Counted from the first letter of the stretch, positions 1 to 8,890 are shown. The stretch is 64,000 bases of DNA from JAABUE01 sp037440925 (GCA_037440925.1 JBBITF010000003.1:1-64000); one strand, 5' to 3'. Program-made: numbers and translations. The notes: generated by a model not told the origin, from the letters alone.

Positions 1-101
1 AGTTCCTCGACCCTCTGCTCGGTGCGCTTCTGCGCTTCCGCCAGTTCACTCTGCGCTTTGGCAAGTTCCTCGACCCTCTGCTCGGTGCGCTTCTGCGCTT
101 C
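1..101 (-). repeat. 63-bp direct repeat inside the coiled-coil gene
   Basis: The sequence beginning agttcctcgaccctctgctc at 1 recurs at 64 and matches for at least 38 bases. The unit is 63 bp, 21 codons, so the repeat keeps the reading frame and adds three heptads of coiled coil per copy. The array continues beyond the left edge. Confidence 0.85.
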
Positions 102-236
102 GCCTAGTTCGCGGACGATGCGCGTCAATTGCAAGAAGTCATCTTTCAAGATGGCGTTCCGCAAGGCTATCTGCCACTCTGGGTGCGTTTCGAGGACGTG
201 TAACAAATCCTGGAAATCACGGACGGTAAATGCCAT
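1..236 (-). CDS. Coiled-coil hypothetical protein (N-terminal part, cut by window edge)
   Basis: The gene starts at 236 and runs off the left edge, so only about 78 residues are seen. It opens with MAFTVRDFQDLL, then a short helical segment (HPEWQIALRNAIL), then a heptad-rich Glu/Gln/Lys/Arg region in which the unit EAQKRTEQRVEEL recurs every 21 residues. This layout resembles DUF3782-type proteins, which carry a nuclease-like fold after the coiled coil, but that part is outside the window. No function is claimed. The repeated segment suggests length variation between strains. Confidence 0.7.
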   Translation of the reverse strand, partial: MAFTVRDFQDLLHVLETHPEWQIALRNAILKDDFLQLTRIVRELGEAQKRTEQRVEELAKAQSELAEAQKRTEQRVEE

Positions 237-304
237 TCTGTCTGTCTCCGCAGATAATTATACTCGAAATTGCCGTTATAATCCGCCACAGGCTTTTCCG
301 TTCA

Positions 305-466
305 TGACTGCACTGCAAAAACCATTAACCGCCGAGAGCGCGGAGCGCGCAGGGTTGAAAATTTGCAAAACCCGCATCAAGAGCGCTTTTTCTTTGCGGA
401 ATCGGTAAAAAATTCTTGGCGACTTTGCGCTTTTGCGTTAGAAACACCCTTTTTGCAGTAGAGTCA
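305..466. repeat. TIR element, copy A (about 160 bp, MITE-like)
   Basis: The element begins TGACTGCACTGCAAAAA and ends with an imperfect inverse of it (TTTTTGCAGTAGAGTCA). Its inside (gagagcgcggagcgcgcag, aaaatttgcaaaacccgc, tttgcggaatcggtaaaaaat) is shared with copies at 5142-5297 and 21746-21907. It has no coding capacity of its own. It fills most of the gene-free stretch 237-626. Confidence 0.8.
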
Positions 467-572
467 TGAGTGTTCGTGCGTGGAAACTCAATGCACTGCA
501 AGTTGCCCAGCGGGGCAGTATCCCTGCAACCGGGGCTGCTGTGATATTGGCGCGGGGAAAGAGAAGCCGGTA

Positions 573-615
573 GCGCAAACCTTCGGTTTGCGTGAGCAGA
601 CCAAAGGTCTGCTCT
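573..615. other. Two adjacent perfect hairpins downstream of moeA
   Basis: Stems CGCAAACC/GGTTTGCG (573-592) and GAGCAGACC/GGTCTGCTC (594-615) lie back to back 11 nt past the moeA stop. They could end moeA transcription, but no T-tract follows. The first stem recurs in similar form at 18730-18747, so a repeat origin is as likely as a terminator. Confidence 0.5.
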
Positions 616-626
616 ACCTAAATTAT

Positions 627-1895
627 TTACAACAAAATCACATCCACGCTCTCCCCCGCGCTCAGGCCGGTGGCATCCGGTGGGATGCGCAGTAAACCGT
701 CGGCTGCTGCCAGGGTGAAGATAAGATTGGATTTGCCGAAGATGGGATGTGCCAGCCAGGTCTGCCCATCCCCTTGCCCGGATGGAGGCAGGGCTTCCAG
801 GCGCACCGGCCACCAATCCTCGCGCCCGGCCTGCGAAGACAGATTGACCGCCAGGCGCGCCTGCACCGCCAGCCGGGGGCGCGGCAAAACGCCCAGCAGT
901 TTCTCGATGACCGGCACGACAAATAAATAGCCGTTCACCAGCGCGCTGACCGGGTTGCCCGGCAGCCCGATGACCGCTTTGCCGTCGCACACCCCCAGGA
1001 TGGTGGGCTTGCCGGGGCGAGTGTTCACGCCATGCACTAACACGCCCGGCCGCCCCAATGTGCCAATCACCTCGGCGGTCATGTCGCGCGTACTGGCCGA
1101 AGAACCTGCGGTGATGACCAGCAAGTCGCATTCTGCCAGCGCGCGCGCAGCCGCGGCCTGCAAAGCGGCAAACGAATCGCCCACAATGCCATATAACACC
1201 GGCTGACCGCCAACCTGCTCGACCAACGCCGCCAGCGTATACGAGTTGATATCGCGCACCTGACCGGGACGAGGCTCGACGTCGGGCGGGACAACCTCAT
1301 CGCCGGACGAGATAAGGCCGACACGCACTTTCTTGGCTACACGCAAACTGGTGATGCCCAACGCCATCAGCCCGCCAATTTCGGCCGGACGCATCCGACT
1401 CCCCGCAGACTGCACCACCTGACCCTGAGCCACATCCTCCCCGACGAGGATGACGTTCTCCCCCTCGGCCACGGCGCGCAGAATCTCGACTTCAGCCGCA
1501 AACCCCTCGGCTGGCTGCGTCTGCTGGGTGTATTCGAGCATGACCACCGCGTCGGCGTTTTCGGGCAGCATCCCGCCGGTGTGGATGAGCATGGCCTGGC
1601 CAGGCTGTAAAGCAGACAGCGGCGCAGCGCCCATCGGCACCTCGCCCGCCAAAACCAGATAAGCGGGCAACGACTCGCTGGCGCCGTAAGTGTCACGGGC
1701 GCGCACGGCGTAACCGTCCACGCTGGAGCGCGGAAAGGCCGGCAGCGGATGGGGAGCGCGGATGTCTTCGGCGCACACCCGGCCCAGGGCCGAGGCAACC
1801 TCTATCGTCTCGGTAGCAGGCTCAGGCGTAGGAAGATGCGAGAGCAAGCGGTCGCGGGCTTCGTCGGGCGGGAGGAGAGTCAAAAATTCGGGCAT
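627..1895 (-). CDS. moeA: Molybdopterin molybdenumtransferase (MoeA family)
   Basis: This 422-residue protein matches MoeA length and domain order: an N-terminal MoeA domain with FPRSSVDGYAVR, a segment with TGGMLPENADAVV, a central MoCF/MogA-like domain with a TAGSSAST loop and GLPGNPVSALV, then the C-terminal barrel. MoeA inserts molybdenum into adenylylated molybdopterin. The usual GG-S-GD loop reads TAGSSASTRDMT, as in a MoeA subgroup. It is the last gene of a five-gene minus-strand operon and begins 3 nt after the UbiA-like gene. No other cofactor gene is adjacent. Confidence 0.9.
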   Translation of the reverse strand: MPEFLTLLPPDEARDRLLSHLPTPEPATETIEVASALGRVCAEDIRAPHPLPAFPRSSVDGYAVRARDTYGASESLPAYLVLAGEVPMGAAPLSALQPGQAMLIHTGGMLPENADAVVMLEYTQQTQPAEGFAAEVEILRAVAEGENVILVGEDVAQGQVVQSAGSRMRPAEIGGLMALGITSLRVAKKVRVGLISSGDEVVPPDVEPRPGQVRDINSYTLAALVEQVGGQPVLYGIVGDSFAALQAAAARALAECDLLVITAGSSASTRDMTAEVIGTLGRPGVLVHGVNTRPGKPTILGVCDGKAVIGLPGNPVSALVNGYLFVVPVIEKLLGVLPRPRLAVQARLAVNLSSQAGREDWWPVRLEALPPSGQGDGQTWLAHPIFGKSNLIFTLAAADGLLRIPPDATGLSAGESVDVILL

Positions 1896-1898
1896 AGG

Positions 1899-2801
1899 TC
1901 AACGCAGCCAGAAGGCAAAAGTCAAGATATAAGCGCACAAGCCAAAGACGGTCAGGGCGTCTACGGTGAGCAATTTCCAATTGGGTTTGGCGCCCAACGC
2001 CACGCTGCGCAGGGTGTAGATTTGCAGCAAGGCAAACGGGAAGGTGAGGAAGGCCGGCCAAATCAATCCTCCTGCCAGGCCCCAAAGCGGCAAAGCCGCC
2101 AGCAAAAGGTAAGCGCCCAACACCAGGCCATGATGCAGCGGCACAGCGCGTTCCCAACCCATGCGGCGCACCAGAGTGCAGCGGTCGTATTTTTGGTCGG
2201 CGGCGTAGGTTGGGAAGTCGAGCGCCACAAAGCAAGCCAAAGCCAGGAGTACGAGCGGGAAAGAGACAATAGCCGCCAGGCGATGATAGGCGCCAGATTG
2301 CAATACAAAGCCTACAGCCGGCGCAAACATAGCGATTTGCACCGCGAGCGCCAATTCTCCAAAGCCCAGGTTCACCAGGCGGGCAGGAGGCACAGCATAC
2401 GCTATAGTCAACAAAAGTGAAAGCGCCAAGAAGAGCAGCGCCGCCGGCGAAAGACTGCCGGCGCGCGCCAACAGCAAAGCCATCACTGCTGCAAACGCCA
2501 GGGCAGACAGCGCTGCCAGCAAAGTCATTTTGCGCAAGGCCAGGCGCTCTGCTTGAGAGTCGCCCTCTTCCAACGGTTCTGTTCGTGGACGAAAGGCCTC
2601 GCTCAGCCAACTCATACTGATTTGCACGAGCATTACCAGGATCATTCCCACCCAAAACGCCAGCAGACGTTGGGAAATGCCCAGGTAATGCGCAATACCG
2701 GCGCCCAACGTGTAGGTCAGGAGGGTAAAGGCAGCATACAGCGGGCGAGAGAGGCGAATCAAAGTGAGCAGACGTGGTCTCATCGGAATCTCACGGGACA
2801 A
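1899..2801 (-). CDS. UbiA-like prenyltransferase family membrane protein
   Basis: A 300-residue, very hydrophobic protein with about eight or nine predicted membrane segments. The second Asp-rich motif of UbiA prenyltransferases is recognisable in ALDFPTYAADQKYDR. The first motif, normally NDxxD-like, falls at SWLSEAFRPRTEPLEEGDS and is poorly conserved. MenA/UbiA enzymes attach isoprenoid chains to aromatic rings in the membrane. Because the first metal site is degraded, substrate and even activity are uncertain. It overlaps the upstream acyltransferase gene by 11 bp. Confidence 0.7.
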   Translation of the reverse strand: MSREIPMRPRLLTLIRLSRPLYAAFTLLTYTLGAGIAHYLGISQRLLAFWVGMILVMLVQISMSWLSEAFRPRTEPLEEGDSQAERLALRKMTLLAALSALAFAAVMALLLARAGSLSPAALLFLALSLLLTIAYAVPPARLVNLGFGELALAVQIAMFAPAVGFVLQSGAYHRLAAIVSFPLVLLALACFVALDFPTYAADQKYDRCTLVRRMGWERAVPLHHGLVLGAYLLLAALPLWGLAGGLIWPAFLTFPFALLQIYTLRSVALGAKPNWKLLTVDALTVFGLCAYILTFAFWLR

Positions 2802-3864
2802 TCAGGCGAACAACGGGAAGGGCGCGCAGCAGGCTGAAAACCAGAAAAGAGAGAAGAAAAACTGCCAGAGCCGTCAGGGGAATGAACCACAGCGGGTTTC
2901 CCATCCAACTGTATAAGCGAACGCCCAGCAGGCCATGGCGCAGCAAGTCTATCACAAGAATATGCACCAGGTAAACGCCAAAACTTGAGGCGGCAAGAGG
3001 GCGCAGCCAGCCAGCCGCCCGTCTGCCCAGACGCTCGCCCAGGTCTTTGAACAGCAAAAAGCCACAAATAGCGGCCAGAATGGTGGGTAGGCTGAAATAA
3101 CTGTAGAAGAAGGCATCAATCGTCTCGGATGAGGCTGAAAGCCAGGCGGTACCCCAAAATGTTGCCAGAACAGCCGCCAACGCGCCCAAAGCGGTCAGCC
3201 ATCGTCCGCGCGAGGTCAGGCGCACCTCCGCCAGCCAATAACCGAGCAGAAAATAGCCCAGGTAGCCGCTGACCATTGGAATCTCCAGTGCGGTGGAGAA
3301 ACCGGTCAGGCGCTTGAACAGTTCGGGCAGCGAGGTGCCCAACAGCCAGAGCAACAGAAAATATCCCAGGTCGCGGCGGGAGGCCACCGAAACCAGCAGG
3401 CGCAGAAGAGGCGTGACCAGATAGATGCCGGCCAACACATATAGAAACCACAAATGAATTTCGACATCGCCCAGGTAAATCGTCTTGAGGATGGACAAGA
3501 CAATATGCGGCGGCGTCATACTTCCATTGCGGTAGGCTTCTACCGACCATAGCAAGTAGAAAACCGACCAAAACAGGGCCGGAATGCCGACCTTCACAAA
3601 GCGCCGCCATAAGAAAGCGCCCGTTGGTTCGCGCTTACCCAGCAACAAGGCGCCGCTGACCATGAAGAACAGCGGCACGCCCATGCGCGACAGCGAATCG
3701 TAGAAGTTGGCCGCAGTCCAGGCCGAAGGCGGCAAATCGCCCTTATAGAAGATGGGGTAAGACAAATGCACCAACACCACCTGAAAGACGGCAATGACGC
3801 GAAGCAAATCTACCCAGGCAATGCGGGCAGGCACAGGCGAGGTTTGGGCTTCAGGCAGGCTCAT
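2791..3864 (-). CDS. Acyltransferase family 3 membrane protein
   Basis: A 357-residue multi-spanning protein. The N-terminus has IAWVDLLRVIAVFQVVLVHL with the conserved Arg and His of acyltransferase-3 enzymes, followed by MGVPLFFMVSGALLL, a family signature. About ten membrane helices follow. These enzymes usually O-acetylate sugars or lipids of the envelope. The substrate cannot be read from the sequence. It overlaps the DinB gene by 4 bp (ATGA), consistent with translational coupling. Confidence 0.85.
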   Translation of the reverse strand: MSLPEAQTSPVPARIAWVDLLRVIAVFQVVLVHLSYPIFYKGDLPPSAWTAANFYDSLSRMGVPLFFMVSGALLLGKREPTGAFLWRRFVKVGIPALFWSVFYLLWSVEAYRNGSMTPPHIVLSILKTIYLGDVEIHLWFLYVLAGIYLVTPLLRLLVSVASRRDLGYFLLLWLLGTSLPELFKRLTGFSTALEIPMVSGYLGYFLLGYWLAEVRLTSRGRWLTALGALAAVLATFWGTAWLSASSETIDAFFYSYFSLPTILAAICGFLLFKDLGERLGRRAAGWLRPLAASSFGVYLVHILVIDLLRHGLLGVRLYSWMGNPLWFIPLTALAVFLLSFLVFSLLRALPVVRLIVP

Positions 3865-4349
3865 AAACCAGACGTCTCAGCCAGTCGTTTACGCAAATCG
3901 CGCAGGTGAATCTGATTGTGAAGATACACCATCTTAATCATCTCGATCAGGGTCGTTTGCCCCAAGAAAGGATGACGGCCTTCTTTGTACAGGTCAGCCT
4001 GGCTCAGCCCGGCCACCCAGCCTGCCATTTGCGCGCGCACGGCGTCGAACTGCGCCAACAACTCGGCCGGCGGCACATCTTTGGTCTTTTCCTGCTGCGA
4101 GGCGTTGTAACGGTCAATGGAAAAATCTTCCGCTGCGCCCTTGCCCCCCGCGCGGATGCTTTCAAACAACGCCAGGAAGCCGCGCTCGGCAGTGACAAAA
4201 TGCGCCAACACGCTGCGCACGGTCCACAGCGCCCCTTCATCATAGACTTCGATTTGCCACTGTTCTGGGCGCAAGGCGGCAAAAAAAGCAGCGCATTTCT
4301 TCCCTTCAGATTTCAGGCGTTCAGACAGAAAAGCAGGCGTTTCGGGCAT
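3861..4349 (-). CDS. DinB family protein
   Basis: A 162-residue four-helix-bundle protein of the DinB/YfiT superfamily. Candidate metal-binding histidines lie in VLAHFV and HNQIHLRDL, the usual positions. Members include thiol-dependent transferases and many proteins of unknown role. The specific reaction is not known. It starts 12 nt after the SDR gene stop and overlaps the next gene by 4 bp. Confidence 0.85.
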   Translation of the reverse strand: MPETPAFLSERLKSEGKKCAAFFAALRPEQWQIEVYDEGALWTVRSVLAHFVTAERGFLALFESIRAGGKGAAEDFSIDRYNASQQEKTKDVPPAELLAQFDAVRAQMAGWVAGLSQADLYKEGRHPFLGQTTLIEMIKMVYLHNQIHLRDLRKRLAETSGL

Positions 4350-4361
4350 ACAGCCTCTCCT

Positions 4362-5105
4362 CTAAAGCAATGAATAGCCGCCATCTATCACGATGGTCTG
4401 GCCGGTAATGTATTCGTTTTGGAGCAAAAATTCGAGCGCAGAGGCAATCTCCTCGCTCGTGGCCGGACGCTTGAGCGGCAGGCGCTCGACCAGGCGGTTC
4501 CACTCATCGAGAGGCAGGTCTTCGGGCGGCAGCACCAGGCCCGGCGCAATGGCATTGACGCGAATGGAGGGCGCCAGGGCGCGCGCCAGCACGCGCGTCA
4601 GCGACTCCAGGGCTGCCTTGCTGACAGTATAAGAGGGGAAGCCCGACCAGGCTTTGCGCGCTCCAATATCGCTCACATTGACAATCAACGCGCCGGCGCG
4701 CATTCTCAGAGCGGCCTGCTGAGCGCACAGGAAAGGCGCCCTGACATTCAGGTCGAGAGCGGCGTCCCACTCGGCCAGCGGAAGGGTTTTCACCTCCCCG
4801 CGCAGCATCACCGCCGCCGAATTGACCAAAACCGCCAGGTGAGAAATTTTTGCAGCCGGATCGGCCAACAAAGCGTCAACTGTATCGAAAAGCAAGCGCA
4901 CCTGTTCGGGACGGGTCAAATCTGCAGAAACAGGAAAGACCGGCACGCCGAAGGTGCGGATTTCGGCTGCTGTTTTTTGCGCCGCCTTCTCCGAGGTGTG
5001 ATAATGCAGCAACACCGCATAGCCTCGATATGCCAGCGTCAAGGCAAAAGCGCGGCCTAAACGGTAGGCGCCACCGGTGACAAGTGCCAAAGGGAACCCG
5101 GCCAT
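4362..5105 (-). CDS. Short-chain dehydrogenase/reductase, pteridine-reductase-like
   Basis: A 247-residue classical SDR. The cofactor loop is TGGAYRLGRAFA near residue 10, NSAA lies in the middle, and the catalytic YxxxK is in SYTVSKAALESL. The TGGxxRLG form is typical of FolM/PTR1-like pteridine reductases, so reduction of a pterin is the best guess, with NADPH as likely cofactor. It is the first gene of the operon that ends with moeA. The ATG lies only 6 nt from a TAAAAC -10-like box, so the mRNA may be leaderless. Confidence 0.85.
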   Translation of the reverse strand: MAGFPLALVTGGAYRLGRAFALTLAYRGYAVLLHYHTSEKAAQKTAAEIRTFGVPVFPVSADLTRPEQVRLLFDTVDALLADPAAKISHLAVLVNSAAVMLRGEVKTLPLAEWDAALDLNVRAPFLCAQQAALRMRAGALIVNVSDIGARKAWSGFPSYTVSKAALESLTRVLARALAPSIRVNAIAPGLVLPPEDLPLDEWNRLVERLPLKRPATSEEIASALEFLLQNEYITGQTIVIDGGYSLL

Positions 5106-5111
5106 AGGCCT

Positions 5112-5117
5112 GTTTTA
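5112..5117 (-). promoter_or_regulatory. -10-like box 6 nt from the SDR start (possible leaderless promoter)
   Basis: The minus strand reads TAAAAC, AGGCCT, ATG. A start site about 7 nt past the -10 would fall at the start codon. No clear -35 is seen. The same spacing recurs at 15759, 23936 and 48103. Confidence 0.45.
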
Positions 5118-5141
5118 CCACTTTTTTCGATTTTTTGTAAT

Positions 5142-5297
5142 TGACTCCCTGCAAAAAGGTATTTGCACCGCAGAGCGCGCAGAGAACGCTGAGATTGTTT
5201 ACCGATTCCGCAAAGAAAAGGCGCTTGCGGGTTTTGCAAATTTTCAACCTTGCGCGCTCCGCGCTCTCGGCGGTTAACGGTTTTTGCAGTGCAGTCA
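5142..5297. repeat. TIR element, copy B (156 bp)
   Basis: Begins TGACTCCCTGCAAAAAGG and ends TTTTTGCAGTGCAGTCA. It is in the opposite orientation to copy A and keeps the gcagagcgcgcagagaacgct and caaattttcaacc blocks. It occupies most of the 357-bp gap between the divergent SDR and rpsP genes. The remainder (5298-5462) holds only a TAAAAT box at 5347-5352 and an AAGGAG ribosome site for rpsP. Confidence 0.85.
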
Positions 5298-5462
5298 AAA
5301 TTACAAACCCTTTTTCGAATTCCCTTTCTCTACCCAACTTATCTGGTAAAATATGCCCTTGCGACAATCGGCCTTGCGAGGCGCGCTTCCTTTCGCGCAT
5401 CCCCTCTCCTCCAAGCGCGGTCGCCATATCATTCGACAAACATTTGAAGGAGAACGTGTTCA

Positions 5463-5807
5463 ATGGTTCGTATTCGTTTTCGCCGCGTTGGTCTGAAGGG
5501 ACAACCCTCTTACCGCATCGTCGCTGCGGACAAGGAAAGTCCGCGCGATGGCCGCTTCTTGGAAATCCTGGGCTTCTACAACCCTCGCACCCAGCCGGCT
5601 ACCCTGACCGTCAAAGAAGACCGCATCTACCACTGGATGAAAAACGGCGCTTTGCCGACCGAATCGGTGGGGCAGGTACTCCAATCGGCGGGTGTGTTAG
5701 AGCGCTTTGAACGCTACAAGAAGGGAGAAGACCTCGAAACCCTGCTCAAGGAAGCCTCCGAAGCGCAGGCCGGCCGCAACCTCACCGCTAAGACCCGCCG
5801 CGATTGA
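5463..5807 (+). CDS. rpsP: 30S ribosomal protein S16
   Basis: A 114-residue protein starting MVRIRFRRVGLKGQPSYRIV, which matches bS16 throughout its first 80 residues (DGRFLEILGFYNPR, EDRIYHWMKNGA). bS16 binds 16S rRNA early in 30S assembly. The Ala/Arg-rich C-terminal tail is longer than in E. coli, common in this phylum. It heads the rpsP-khpA-rimM group, a conserved bacterial order. Confidence 0.96.
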   Translation: MVRIRFRRVGLKGQPSYRIVAADKESPRDGRFLEILGFYNPRTQPATLTVKEDRIYHWMKNGALPTESVGQVLQSAGVLERFERYKKGEDLETLLKEASEAQAGRNLTAKTRRD

Positions 5808-5866
5808 TTCCCTCCCATGCGGGCAAGCCCGAAATCTGCCCGACGACCAAAAAAGATTGAGCGCCT

Positions 5867-6100
5867 ATGAAAGACCTCATCGAGTATATTGCCAAATCGC
5901 TGGTAGACCACCCTGAACAAGTCGAGGTGCGCGAGTTCCGCAATGGCAACCGGGTGCGCATCGAACTAAGCGTAGCCCAAGAGGATATGGGGCGCATCAT
6001 TGGCAAGAGCGGGCGAGTAGCCAACGCCATTCGCACCTTACTGCGAGTGGCCGCTGAAAGCGAAGGCAAACAAGCGACGCTCGACGTGTTAGAACCCTGA
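5867..6100 (+). CDS. khpA: KH-domain RNA-binding protein KhpA
   Basis: A 77-residue single KH domain with the signature GRIIGKSGRVANAIRTLL and a start typical of the family (MKDLIEYIAKSLVDHPEQVEV). KhpA partners KhpB in several bacteria and binds RNA. Its stop overlaps the rimM start by one base, and rpsP lies just upstream, the usual location. Confidence 0.93.
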   Translation: MKDLIEYIAKSLVDHPEQVEVREFRNGNRVRIELSVAQEDMGRIIGKSGRVANAIRTLLRVAAESEGKQATLDVLEP

Positions 6101-6669
6101 TGACGCCTGGAAAGAGACCGGCCGCCGCTAAAACAGGCTCGCCGCCCGTTGGCGAGCCTGAATATTTAGTGGTAGGCTTTCTGCGCCGCCCGCACGGGGT
6201 GAAGGGAGAAATTCTTATGGACGTTCACACCGATTTCCCCGAGCGGCTGAAGGTCGGCGTGACCTTGTTCGTAGGAGAAGAGCGTATCCCCATGAAACTT
6301 GCCAGCCGCCGCCCCCATCAATCGGGCTGGCTGATACGCTTTCGCGGGCTAGACACGCCCGAGCAAGCCGGCCGCTATCGTAACACCTGGGTTTATGTGC
6401 GCACCGCCGACCGTCCGCCCTTGCCCCCAGGAGAATACTATCACCATCAATTGCTGGGCCTGACGGTGGTCACCGACCGGGGCCAGCCTCTTGGCACACT
6501 GGTAGAAATTCTCGAAACCGGCGCCAACGACGTATATGTGGTGCGGGATGAAGACGGGCGCGAGACCCTGCTGCCCGCTATCCCTGCGGTCATTCTCGAC
6601 ATTCGGCCTGCTGACCGTTTCATGCGCGTCCACCTGCTGGACGGTTTGACCGCCTCCCCCTTGCCGTGA
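6100..6669 (+). CDS. rimM: 16S rRNA processing protein RimM
   Basis: A 189-residue protein with an extended N-terminus, then the RimM signature VVGFLRRPHGVKGEI around residues 24-38, an N-terminal barrel, and the C-terminal PRC-barrel (YYHHQLLGLTVVTDRGQPLGTLVEI...LLPAIPAVI). RimM assists maturation of the 30S head. No trmD follows, unlike the common rpsP-rimM-trmD-rplS order. dprA is next, 15 nt downstream. Confidence 0.95.
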   Translation: MTPGKRPAAAKTGSPPVGEPEYLVVGFLRRPHGVKGEILMDVHTDFPERLKVGVTLFVGEERIPMKLASRRPHQSGWLIRFRGLDTPEQAGRYRNTWVYVRTADRPPLPPGEYYHHQLLGLTVVTDRGQPLGTLVEILETGANDVYVVRDEDGRETLLPAIPAVILDIRPADRFMRVHLLDGLTASPLP

Positions 6670-6684
6670 ACGAGGGTCTCCGAA

Positions 6685-7800
6685 ATGGACGAAAAAGGGT
6701 ATTGGGTTGGTTTCAGCCTCATCAAAGGCATTGGCGCGGTACGCTTCCAACGATTGCTCGAACGCTTCGGCGACGCCCAATCGGCCTGGGAAGCGGAAAC
6801 GTCTGCTTTAACGGAAGCCGGCCTGAGTCCAAAAGTGATCGAGCGGCTGGTCGTCGTCCGTCAGCAGGTAGACCTTCCCCGTCTGTATGAAAAAATCTTG
6901 TCGCAAGGCATCCAAATTTTGACCTGGCAGGATGAGGCATACCCGCAGCGTCTACGCGAAATTTCCCAACCGCCGCCTGTGCTGTATTTGCGCGGTCAGT
7001 TGCTGGCAGAAGACGCCTGGGCAGTAGCCATCGTCGGCACGCGCCAGGCAACGCCGTATGGCCGGCAAGTCACCGAGCAAATTGCTTCCTTCCTGGCAGG
7101 CAGCGGCATGACCATCGTCAGCGGATTGGCGCGCGGCGTAGATACGATTGCTCATCAAGCGGCTTTGCGCGCCGGCGGGCGCACCCTGGCGGTGCTGGGC
7201 AGCGGCGTGGACCGCGTCTACCCGCCCGAACACCGCGCCCTGGCCGAGCAAATTTGCAAACACGGCGCTTTGTTGAGCGATTATATCCCCGGCACGCCCC
7301 CCGAAAGCGCCAACTTTCCTCCCCGCAACCGTATCATCTCTGGGCTTTCGATGGCAGTGGTGGTGGTGGAGGCAGGCGAGACCAGCGGCGCTTTGATCAC
7401 TGCCGAATTTGCCGCCGAACAAGGGCGCGAAGTCTTTGCCGTGCCGGGCAGTATCCTGGCAGCACAAAGCAAAGGCACGAACAAACTCATCCAGCAGGGA
7501 GCGCTGCCCCTCTTAAACGCCAGCGACGTGATGCAGGCCCTCGATTTGACGCGCCTCGGTCAACAAAAAGCGGCCCGCAAGATCCTCCCCAGCGATGTCG
7601 TAGAGGCCAAACTGATGGAGGCCTTAAGCGACGAGCCGCTGCACGTAGATGAAATCCGCAGCCAAACCGGCCTGCCGATAGAAAAGGTCTCTGCCGCTTT
7701 GATTATGATGGAACTCAAAGGCATGGTACGCCAGGTCGGCGGAATGCAATATGTAGCGGTTCGTGAGGTACAATCGGATTATTCGGTCAGCAATGAATAG
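6685..7800 (+). CDS. dprA: DNA processing protein DprA
   Basis: A 371-residue protein with three recognisable parts: an N-terminal helix-hairpin-helix segment (IKGIGAVRFQRLLERFG), a Rossmann domain with GTRQATPYGRQ, SGLARGVDTIAHQAAL and PPRNRIISGLS, and a C-terminal winged-helix segment near residues 305-360. DprA loads RecA on single-stranded DNA taken up during transformation. No other competence gene is in the window. Its stop overlaps the next gene's start. Confidence 0.95.
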   Translation: MDEKGYWVGFSLIKGIGAVRFQRLLERFGDAQSAWEAETSALTEAGLSPKVIERLVVVRQQVDLPRLYEKILSQGIQILTWQDEAYPQRLREISQPPPVLYLRGQLLAEDAWAVAIVGTRQATPYGRQVTEQIASFLAGSGMTIVSGLARGVDTIAHQAALRAGGRTLAVLGSGVDRVYPPEHRALAEQICKHGALLSDYIPGTPPESANFPPRNRIISGLSMAVVVVEAGETSGALITAEFAAEQGREVFAVPGSILAAQSKGTNKLIQQGALPLLNASDVMQALDLTRLGQQKAARKILPSDVVEAKLMEALSDEPLHVDEIRSQTGLPIEKVSAALIMMELKGMVRQVGGMQYVAVREVQSDYSVSNE

Positions 7801-8890
7801 TTTAGATCATACATACGCAGTCATCATGGCGGGCGGCGGCGGAACGCGCCTGTGGCCGCTTTCGAGACGGGAACGTCCCAAGCAGATGCTTTCTTTGGTA
7901 GAAGGGCGCTCCCTCTTCCAGGCTACCCTTCAGCGCCTGGAAAGGCTCTTTCCTCCCGAACGCACCCTGATTGTAACGGTCAAAGAGCAAGCCGAGAGGC
8001 TCAAAAGCCAGGCCCCTTTCATTCCGGATGAAAATTTTCTGCTCGAACCCGCCCCCCGCGGCACGGCTTCTGCCATTGGGCTGGCAGCCATAGCCATCCA
8101 AAAGCGCCATTCGCAAGCAAACATGGCCGTCCTGCCGGCTGATCACTACATCCGCAATGATGAAGGATTCGCCCTGTTGCTGCGCACAGCAATGGCTGTA
8201 GCAGAAAAAGACTACCTGGTGACGCTGGGCATTACGCCCACCTACCCGGCCACCGTGTACGGTTACATCCAAAGCGGTGAACCCTTGTCCGAATCCTTCG
8301 ACTACGCGGCGCACCGTGTTTTGCGCTTCATCGAAAAACCGAACCCAGAACAAGCCCGCTCACTCCTCGAAGCAGGCAACTATTTTTGGAACTCAGGCAT
8401 GTTCTTTTGGAAGGTGGGAAATATCCTGAACGAAATGTCGCGCCAGATGCCGCACCTGTATTCTGTGTTGACGCAGATCGAGGCGGTATGGGGCAGCGCA
8501 CAGCAGGCCTCTACCCTGGAGAGGCTCTGGCCGGCCCTGCGCAGCGAGACGATTGATTACGGCATCATGGAACATGCCGAACGAGTTGCGGTGTTACCAG
8601 CCGAGAGATTAGGATGGAATGACATCGGCAACTGGGAGTCTCTATTCGACATCTTGCCAACCGATCAAGACGGCAATATCGTGTTCGGCGGTCAGCATGT
8701 CGCCGTAGACACGTCGAACTCGCTCATCTATGGGAATCACGATGGCCGTCTCATTGTCACCATTGGCATAGACAACCTGGTTATCGTAGATACAGGCGAC
8801 GCCTTGCTCATCTGTCACAAGGAACAAGCCGCGAAGGTACGCCAAATGGTAGAACATTTGAAAAATTCGGAGTGGGAGCATTATACTTAA
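7793..8890 (+). CDS. Mannose-1-phosphate guanylyltransferase
   Basis: Makes GDP-mannose from mannose-1-phosphate and GTP for glycan synthesis. The 365-residue protein has the nucleotidyltransferase signature MAGGGGTRLWPLSRRERPKQ near the start, PTYPATVYGYIQ, FIEKPN and NYFWNSGMFFW. It lacks the C-terminal isomerase domain of bifunctional ManC/AlgA. The ATG at 7793 overlaps the dprA stop (ATGAATAG). An earlier in-frame start at 7763 would lie inside dprA and adds residues with no family match. Confidence 0.92.
   Translation: MNSLDHTYAVIMAGGGGTRLWPLSRRERPKQMLSLVEGRSLFQATLQRLERLFPPERTLIVTVKEQAERLKSQAPFIPDENFLLEPAPRGTASAIGLAAIAIQKRHSQANMAVLPADHYIRNDEGFALLLRTAMAVAEKDYLVTLGITPTYPATVYGYIQSGEPLSESFDYAAHRVLRFIEKPNPEQARSLLEAGNYFWNSGMFFWKVGNILNEMSRQMPHLYSVLTQIEAVWGSAQQASTLERLWPALRSETIDYGIMEHAERVAVLPAERLGWNDIGNWESLFDILPTDQDGNIVFGGQHVAVDTSNSLIYGNHDGRLIVTIGIDNLVIVDTGDALLICHKEQAAKVRQMVEHLKNSEWEHYT

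Noticed and set aside
325..1131. Minus-strand open frame spanning TIR element A and moeA
   Set aside because: Runs out of frame through moeA and into the repeat; no domain, and its end FQPCALRALGG is repeat-derived.
5347..5447. Leader peptide before rpsP starting at the ATG after TAAAAT
   Set aside because: The ATG directly abuts the box, leaving no room for a start site, and no terminator or alternative helix follows.
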